Under the pieces are notes generated by a model. That model worked only from the letters and a program-made list of their open reading frames with translations, had not been told where the DNA came from and ran no database searches. A program made the position numbers and the translations under genes. DNA of 64,000 nt, taken from the NCBI RefSeq assembly GCF_900114385.1, contig NZ_FOSW01000011.1, forward strand, positions 62,001-126,000, given 5' to 3'. Within the stretch, counting starts at the first letter, position 1, and each line of letters opens with the position of its first letter. The stretch comes from Geodermatophilus ruber (GTDB lineage Bacteria; Actinomycetota; Actinomycetes; Mycobacteriales; Geodermatophilaceae). Of this stretch, positions 59,228 through 64,000 are shown piece by piece.

Positions 59228-60436
59228 TCAGCCGGGCCGCTTCTCCCGGGGCAGGGCGAGCGCCGCCACCAGCCCGAGGGCGAGCACGCCGGTGCTGACG
59301 GCGAAGGCCACCTGGTAGGAGGCGACGTCGGTGAGCCACCCGGCGGCCAGGGGGCCCACCACCGCGCCCAGGTCGGCCGACATCTGGAACACCGCGACCA
59401 CCCGGCCGCCCCGGGCCGGGCTGACGTCCCCGACCAGCGCGGCCGGCACGCTGGCCAGCAGCGAGGCGGCCAGCCCGTAGCCGGCCATCGCGACCAGGAA
59501 CGTGCCGATGCCCGGCGGCAGCACGAGCAGGCCGATGGAGACGGTGGCCAGCGCCGCGCCCAGCACCAGCGACGGACGGCGCCCCCAGGTGTCGGCCAGG
59601 CGGCCGGAGCGCAGCAGCCCCACCGCCTGGGCGAGCGACCCGGCCAGCAGGCCCGCGCCGGCCCAGGCCACCGTGCGCCCGAGCTCCTCGGTCACGTACA
59701 GCGGCACCAGCGAGTTGCGGATGCCGAAGAGCACCCACCCCACGCCCAGGTTGGCCACCAGCGCGGCGAGGTAGACCCGGGAGCGGAACGCGGCGCGCAG
59801 CGGGAGCGGGTCGTCGGAGGGCTCGGGCACCGCGGGGTCCGGCGTCCCCGCCGCCGGGCCGGCGGAGCCGGAGCGCAGGAAGAGCAGGCCCAGACCGCCG
59901 GCGAGGAGCAGGAAGCCGGCGTAGAGCAGGAACGGCAGCCGGGGGGAGAGCTCGGCGAGCAGGCCGCCCACGGCCGGGCCGGCGATCCCGCCGAGGATGA
60001 AACCGCCCTGATAGGTCGCCGCCGCCCGCCCCCGGTGCGTGGGCGGCGAGACCCGCAGCAGCAGGGACAGCGCCGCCACGGTGAACATGGCGCTGCCGAT
60101 CCCGCCGGCCGCGCGCAGCGCCAGGAACAGCGGGAAGGAGCCGGCCAGCCCCGCCGCGCCGGTCGTGACCGCGACCGTGACCAGGCCGAGGGTCAGCACC
60201 GCGCGCTCGCCGAGCCGCTCGACCAGCGAGCCGCCGGCGAAGGCCGAGGCGAAGCGGAAGAAGGCGAAGGCGCTCACCGCGAGGCCGACGGCGGTGGTGC
60301 CCACGCCGAACGAGCGGGCGTACAGCGGGATGGCCGGGGCGACGATGCCGAAGCCGAGGGCGACCACGAAGGCCACGACGGAGAGCACCCCGACCTCGCG
60401 GGGCAGCTGCCCGGCGCCCCGCTTCCGCACGAGCAC
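59228..60436 (-). CDS. MFS transporter (12 membrane segments)
   Basis: This 402-residue transporter has VVAFVVALGFGIVAPAIPLY as first helix, GGSLVERLGERAVLTLGLV at the A-motif site and YQGGFILGGIAGPAVGGLLA in helix 5. The halves join by an acidic/Pro loop around residue 200. The GTG at 60436 is preferred because GGGAG lies five bases upstream; a GTG at 60448 is possible, and the open frame further upstream overlaps the divergent STAS gene. Substrate unknown. Confidence 0.85.
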   Translation of the reverse strand: MLVRKRGAGQLPREVGVLSVVAFVVALGFGIVAPAIPLYARSFGVGTTAVGLAVSAFAFFRFASAFAGGSLVERLGERAVLTLGLVTVAVTTGAAGLAGSFPLFLALRAAGGIGSAMFTVAALSLLLRVSPPTHRGRAAATYQGGFILGGIAGPAVGGLLAELSPRLPFLLYAGFLLLAGGLGLLFLRSGSAGPAAGTPDPAVPEPSDDPLPLRAAFRSRVYLAALVANLGVGWVLFGIRNSLVPLYVTEELGRTVAWAGAGLLAGSLAQAVGLLRSGRLADTWGRRPSLVLGAALATVSIGLLVLPPGIGTFLVAMAGYGLAASLLASVPAALVGDVSPARGGRVVAVFQMSADLGAVVGPLAAGWLTDVASYQVAFAVSTGVLALGLVAALALPREKRPG

Positions 60437-60562
60437 CGATGCTCCCACGGCCCCGGAGGAGGTCCGGGGCGCGCCCCGCCGCGGCCACCGTTCGAGAAGT
60501 GGTTGTCCTCCGCACCACTGTGGGCCAGGGTGTCGCCCGTGGACGGCCGGTGGGGGGACGCT

Positions 60563-60874
60563 GTGCTCCCGCCGAGCGGTTCCTTCGAGCTGACCGGCGA
60601 CGCGGGTGGCTCCGTGCTGCACCTGCGCGGGGACGTCGACGCGCCGGTGGTGCAGGAGATGGAGGTCGCCGGGGTGGACCCCCGGGCCGTGGTCGCCGTC
60701 GACGTCGGCGCGCTGACCTACATCGACTCGACCGGGCTGTCGATGCTGGTCCGCTGGGCGCAGCACGCCCGGGGCACCGGGCGCCCGGCACTGATCCGCC
60801 GGCCCACGCCCCGCTTCGTCAAGGTGCTGGAGGTCGCCGGGATCTCCCCGCTGTTCCAGGCCGACGGCCCCTGA
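60563..60874 (+). CDS. STAS-domain anti-sigma factor antagonist
   Basis: This protein of about 103 residues has GGSVLHLRGDVDAPVVQEMEV, then AVDVGALTYIDSTGLSMLVRW with the phospho-acceptor Ser in DSTGLSML. It also has a VLEVAGISPLFQ C-terminal helix. Such proteins bind anti-sigma factors when unphosphorylated. The GTG at 60563 follows GGGGGGACGCT; GTGs in frame at 60530 and 60539 are alternatives. It could be a target of a SpoIIE phosphatase such as that at 50321. Confidence 0.75.
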   Translation: MLPPSGSFELTGDAGGSVLHLRGDVDAPVVQEMEVAGVDPRAVVAVDVGALTYIDSTGLSMLVRWAQHARGTGRPALIRRPTPRFVKVLEVAGISPLFQADGP

Positions 60875-60998
60875 CCGCCGCGGGGGCCCGGCCGGCCGGC
60901 GTCCCCCACCCGCGGGGACGCGTGGCACGGACCGTCATCCGAGCGCAATGGGGGGCCGCCTACAGTTCCCGGGGTCTGGCCGCAGGAGGAGGACGCCG

Positions 60999-61811
60999 AT
61001 GGACCGACCCCCCGCGATCGCGCTGCTCGGCCTGGGCGAGGCCGGCTCCGAGATCGCCCGCGACCTGGTGGCCGCCGGGGCCGACGTGCGCGGCTACGAC
61101 CCCCGCGTGGCCGCGCCCGACGGTGTGCTGCCGCGTCGTGACGAGGCCGCCGCGGTGGTCGACGCCGACCTGGTGCTGAGCGTGAACAGCTCCTCCGACG
61201 CCCTGCCGGCGCTGCGCAACGCCCTCCCCGGCCTGCGCGCGGGAACGGTCTGGGCCGACCTCAACACCGCAGCTCCCGGCGTCAAGCGGGCCCTCGCCGA
61301 CACGGTGGCCGGGCGCGGGGTGCCGGTCGCGGACGTAGCGCTGATGTCGACCGTGCCCGGCCGCGGCCTGCGCACGCCGATGGTCGTCTCCGGGGAGGGC
61401 GCGCCCCGGTACGCCGCGCTGCTGGCGGGGTTCGGCGTCCGGGTCGAGCTGTGCGAGGGGCCTGTGGGGACGGCGATCTCGCGCAAGCTGCTGCGCAGCG
61501 TCTTCTACAAGGGCGTGGCCGCCGCCGTGGTGGAGGCGCTGGCCGCCGCCGAGGCCGCCGGCGCGGGGGAGTGGCTGCGGGAGAACATCGCCACCGAGCT
61601 CGCCGCCTTCACCGCGGGGGACGTCGACCGGCTGGTCACCGGCAGCCACCGGCACGCGCGGCGTCGGGCCGAGGAGATGGCGGCGGCCGCCGAGCAGCTG
61701 CGCGAGCTCGGGGTCGGGGCCCGGATCGCCGCGGCGGCCCGCGACCAGCTCCGCGAGCTGATGGCGCCGGAGCTCGCGGCCGACCAGGACGGATCGCGGA
61801 GAGCCCGCTAG
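60999..61811 (+). CDS. NAD(P)-binding beta-hydroxyacid dehydrogenase-like protein (DUF1932 type)
   Basis: This 270-residue protein has the Rossmann motif IALLGLGEAGSEIARDL near 7-23, then VADVALMSTVPGRGLRTPMV. The C-terminal helical domain SRKLLRSVFYKGVAAAVVEA carries the conserved Lys of the 3-hydroxyisobutyrate dehydrogenase superfamily and resembles PF09130 (DUF1932). The ATG at 60999 follows AGGAGGAGGACGCC. It may oxidise a 3-hydroxy or 2-hydroxy acid. The next gene is convergent. Confidence 0.85.
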   Translation: MDRPPAIALLGLGEAGSEIARDLVAAGADVRGYDPRVAAPDGVLPRRDEAAAVVDADLVLSVNSSSDALPALRNALPGLRAGTVWADLNTAAPGVKRALADTVAGRGVPVADVALMSTVPGRGLRTPMVVSGEGAPRYAALLAGFGVRVELCEGPVGTAISRKLLRSVFYKGVAAAVVEALAAAEAAGAGEWLRENIATELAAFTAGDVDRLVTGSHRHARRRAEEMAAAAEQLRELGVGARIAAAARDQLRELMAPELAADQDGSRRAR

Positions 61812-61831
61812 CGTCGGCTCCCCGACCGAAC

Positions 61832-63748
61832 TCAGCGGGCGTGCGCGTCCGCGCGGGCGGCCTGCCGGCGGCGGCGGTGCGCAGCCATGCGGACCGGCGC
61901 ATCGGCGCTGCCGTACCCGTCGTAACCGCCGATCCGCTGCACCACCTCGAAGAACACCCGGTCGCCGAGGACCTCGGTGGCCAGGTGCAGGTAGCCGCCG
62001 TGCGCGTCCTCCTCGTACATCAGGCCGTGCTCGCGGACGGCGGCCAGCAGGTCGTCCGGGAGGTCGAAGCGCGCGGCCAGGTCGTCGACGTAGTTGGCCG
62101 GCATCCCCAGCAGGGGCGCGCCGGCCGCGCGCAGCGCCCGGGCGGTCGCGACGATGTCGTCGGTGGCGAAGGCGACGTACTGGGGCTCGGGCACGGCCGG
62201 CGCCCACCCGCCGCGGCGCAGCACGGCCACGCTCAGCGCCAGCCGCACCGCCCGGTCGGGGCCGGTGACCGCGCGGGTGCGCACCAGCCCGAAGGGGGCG
62301 GCCAGCTCGGTCACCTCCTGCGGCTCGAGGCCGAGCACCGCCCGGTAGAACAGCCCGGCCTCGTCGAAGGCGTCGAAGGGCTGGGTGAGGCCGACGTGGT
62401 CGACGCCGGTCAGGCCGCTGCCCGGCCCGGCGGTCGCGCCGGTCGGCAGGAAGTCCGCCGGCCAGCCGTCGGGCCCGGTGCGGGTGAAGAACACCTGGGT
62501 GCCGTCGGGGGCGGCGACGGCGGCGAGGTCGGCCTCCGCGGCGCCGCGGCTGCGGGGCAGCACCGGGGCGCTCATCGCCCCGGCGCGCCGCGCCGACCGG
62601 GGCGGGTCCGCGCTCTCCAGGCCGAGGGCGGCGACCGACGCCACGCCGGCCGCCGCCGGGCGGACGACGGAGGCGTTGAGCAGCACCCGCGCGGACCCCT
62701 GCTCCCACAGCTGCACCGGCTTGGACCGGTGCTGGCCGGTGTGGGTGAAGCCGAGCGCCGCCAGGACGCCGGCGACCTGCGGGCCGGAGACGCCGTCGAC
62801 GGCCAGCTCGGTGAACGAGTAGCCGGACAGCGCCGGCGCGGGCGGGGGCACGGACCGCCCGGACTCCTGGCCGCCGACCGCGCGCGCCTCCTCGAGCCAC
62901 TGCAGGGAGCGCATCGCGTCGACCGCGGTGCGGGCCGGGTCGGCCTGCCGGTAGACGTCGTTGAACACCTCGAGGGACAGCGGGCCGGTGTACCCGGCGG
63001 CCCGCACGTGCCCGAGGAAACCGGGGAGGTCGAAGGCGCCCTGGCCGGGGAAGAGGCGGTGGTGGCGGCTCCACTGCAGCACGTCCATCGCCAGCCGGGG
63101 TGCATCGGCCAGCTGCAGGAAGAACAGCTTGTCGGCCGGCACCTGCGCGAACCCGGCCGGGTCCCCGCCGCGGGAGAGCACGTGGAAGCTGTCCAGGCAC
63201 AACCCGAGGGCGGGGGAGCCCGCGCGGCGGACCGCGTCCCACGAACCCTCCCAGGTGGAGACGTGCCGGCCCCAGGCCAGCGCCTCGTAGGCGATCCGCA
63301 GCCCTCGCTCGCCGGCCCGGGCGGCCGCGGCAGCCAGCTGCTCGGCGAGCAGGTCGGGGTCGTCGACCGCGTCGTCGGCGACCGACGAGCACACCAGCAC
63401 GGTGTCGACGCCGAGGCCGGCCATCACGTCGAACTTCCGCTCCAGCCGGCGCAGGTTGCGGGCGAACCGCGCCGGGTCGGTGGAGTCCAGGTCGCGGAAG
63501 GGCTGGTAGAGGTCGATGGACAGGCCGAGGTCGGCGCAGCGGGCGGCCAGCTCCGCCGGGGACCACGGGGAGGCGACCAGGTCCGGCTCGAACACCTCGA
63601 TGCCGTCGAACCCGGCGCCGGCGGCCGCGACGATCTTGTCCTCGAGGGTGCCCGACAGGCAGACCGTGGCGATCGTTCGGCCCCGTCCCGGGTCCCGCCC
63701 CGAGCGGAGCGAGGGGTGGGGAGGACGGGGTCCTTCTTCAGCTGACAC
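61832..63748 (-). CDS. 3-dehydroshikimate dehydratase (AsbF-like TIM barrel fused to VOC/HPPD-like domain)
   Basis: This 638-residue protein has an N-terminal TIM barrel (IATVCLSGTLEDKIVAAAGA, GIEVFEPDLV, VLVCSSVADDAVDDP, LCLDSFHVLSRGGD, GPLSLEVFNDVYRQ) with the metal-binding acidic residues of 3-dehydroshikimate dehydratase. A C-terminal HPPD-like region from about 330 (FTELAVDGVSGPQVAGVLAA, GVDHVGLTQPF, VFFEVVQRIGGYDGYG) matches the QsuB/QuiC architecture. It forms protocatechuate. The GTG at 63748 overlaps the upstream dehydrogenase stop. The first 24 residues are encoded by a dispersed repeat, and family homology starts only at RTIATVCLSG. Confidence 0.88.
   Translation of the reverse strand: MSAEEGPRPPHPSLRSGRDPGRGRTIATVCLSGTLEDKIVAAAGAGFDGIEVFEPDLVASPWSPAELAARCADLGLSIDLYQPFRDLDSTDPARFARNLRRLERKFDVMAGLGVDTVLVCSSVADDAVDDPDLLAEQLAAAAARAGERGLRIAYEALAWGRHVSTWEGSWDAVRRAGSPALGLCLDSFHVLSRGGDPAGFAQVPADKLFFLQLADAPRLAMDVLQWSRHHRLFPGQGAFDLPGFLGHVRAAGYTGPLSLEVFNDVYRQADPARTAVDAMRSLQWLEEARAVGGQESGRSVPPPAPALSGYSFTELAVDGVSGPQVAGVLAALGFTHTGQHRSKPVQLWEQGSARVLLNASVVRPAAAGVASVAALGLESADPPRSARRAGAMSAPVLPRSRGAAEADLAAVAAPDGTQVFFTRTGPDGWPADFLPTGATAGPGSGLTGVDHVGLTQPFDAFDEAGLFYRAVLGLEPQEVTELAAPFGLVRTRAVTGPDRAVRLALSVAVLRRGGWAPAVPEPQYVAFATDDIVATARALRAAGAPLLGMPANYVDDLAARFDLPDDLLAAVREHGLMYEEDAHGGYLHLATEVLGDRVFFEVVQRIGGYDGYGSADAPVRMAAHRRRRQAARADAHAR
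63676..63735. repeat. REP-like dispersed repeat, copy 2, inside the dehydratase N-terminus
   Basis: The minus strand from 63735 to 63709 matches 50056-50082 at 26 of 27 bases and stays loosely similar for about 60 bases. Here it is translated as residues 6-24 of the 3-dehydroshikimate dehydratase if the GTG at 63748 is the start. Confidence 0.65.
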
Positions 63749-64000
63749 GGACGTTCCGCTCCGGGCCGGCGACCAGGGTGGTGAAGTGCGCGAGCATCCG
63801 CTCGGCGTCGGGCTCCACGCCGGTGAACAGCCGGAAGGCGTCGACGGCCTGGAAGACGGCCATGCCGCCGCCGTCGAGCACCCGGCAGCCGCGCTCCCGG
63901 GCGGTCCGGACCAGCTCGGTCTCCAGCGGCCGGTAGACGATGTCGGCCACCCACAGCTCCGGCCGCAGCAGCCCGGCCGGCAGCGGCAGGCCCGGGTGCG
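63738..64000 (-). CDS. shikimate/quinate dehydrogenase, C-terminal part (cut by window edge)
   Basis: Only the last 87 codons are present. The sequence reads HPGLPLPAGLLRPELWVADI, then VYRPLETELVRTARERGCRV and GGMAVFQAVDAFRLFTG. This is the conserved C-terminal end of shikimate 5-dehydrogenase (DxVYxPxxTxLL and GGxMxxxQAxxxFxxFTG patterns). It oxidises shikimate or quinate with NAD(P). Its stop overlaps the start of the dehydratase by 11 bases, so the pair converts shikimate/quinate to protocatechuate. The N-terminal catalytic domain lies outside the window. Confidence 0.88.
   Translation of the reverse strand, partial: HPGLPLPAGLLRPELWVADIVYRPLETELVRTARERGCRVLDGGGMAVFQAVDAFRLFTGVEPDAERMLAHFTTLVAGPERNVRVS

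Overview
The window is about 64 kb of very GC-rich DNA, with third codon positions almost always G or C, frequent GTG starts and dense operons joined by ATGA or GTGA overlaps. This is actinobacterial. One feature narrows it further. A UGSC-family selenoprotein gene (12478-13014) carries an in-frame UAG, not UGA, exactly at its selenocysteine position. UAG-programmed selenocysteine is known from Geodermatophilus and Blastococcus (Mukai et al. 2016, 'Facile Recoding of Selenocysteine in Nature'), so a Geodermatophilaceae genome is the most likely source. No rRNA, tRNA, CRISPR array, transposase or phage gene was seen.

Left part (1-12132): a truncated alpha/beta hydrolase gene; a ribose-type ABC transporter (517-4461); a VOC protein, flavin reductase and RibBA gene, which look like a flavin-supply module for a flavin-dependent monooxygenase; an IclR regulator; a DUF6158-like gene; a feruloyl-CoA-synthase-like ligase with a metal-dependent amidohydrolase; and a YceI protein.

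Central region of interest (12133-28909): three transcription units surround one IclR gene. They are the UGSC selenoprotein with its partner protein and an acyl-CoA ligase (12478-15772); a leftward seven-gene unit holding an NMT1/SsuABC-like ABC transporter, an IlvD/Edd-family dehydratase, an FAD oxidoreductase and two-subunit aconitase X (24290 down to 16751); and a rightward unit with a second partner-protein copy, a second FAD oxidoreductase and a second dehydratase (24724-28909). All three promoters carry a pair of TGTnCG-N5-CGnACA-like sites with the same 19-bp centre-to-centre spacing. They therefore look like one regulon serving an undescribed catabolic pathway that uses a selenoprotein.

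Right part (28858-64000): aromatic and C1 metabolism. It contains an MFS exporter, glutathione-independent formaldehyde dehydrogenase, aldehyde dehydrogenase and benzoylformate decarboxylase; an MHS-family permease with a two-component system; an AcoR-like regulator divergent from a Baeyer-Villiger-type monooxygenase and a class C beta-lactamase-fold esterase; and an operon for O-demethylation or hydroxylation followed by 4,5-cleavage of protocatechuate or gallate (44101-50052: reductase, GalB-like, CHA aldolase, Rieske oxygenase, hydrolase, muconolactone-isomerase-like, small CxC protein, LigA, LigB). After these come a PAS/GAF/SpoIIE phosphatase, a formamidase-AmiS-FmdB set, a cyclase/TPP-enzyme pair, a MoxR/VWA pair, an MFS transporter, a STAS protein, a DUF1932 dehydrogenase, and 3-dehydroshikimate dehydratase with the end of a shikimate/quinate dehydrogenase. 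The last pair would make protocatechuate that the LigAB operon could consume.
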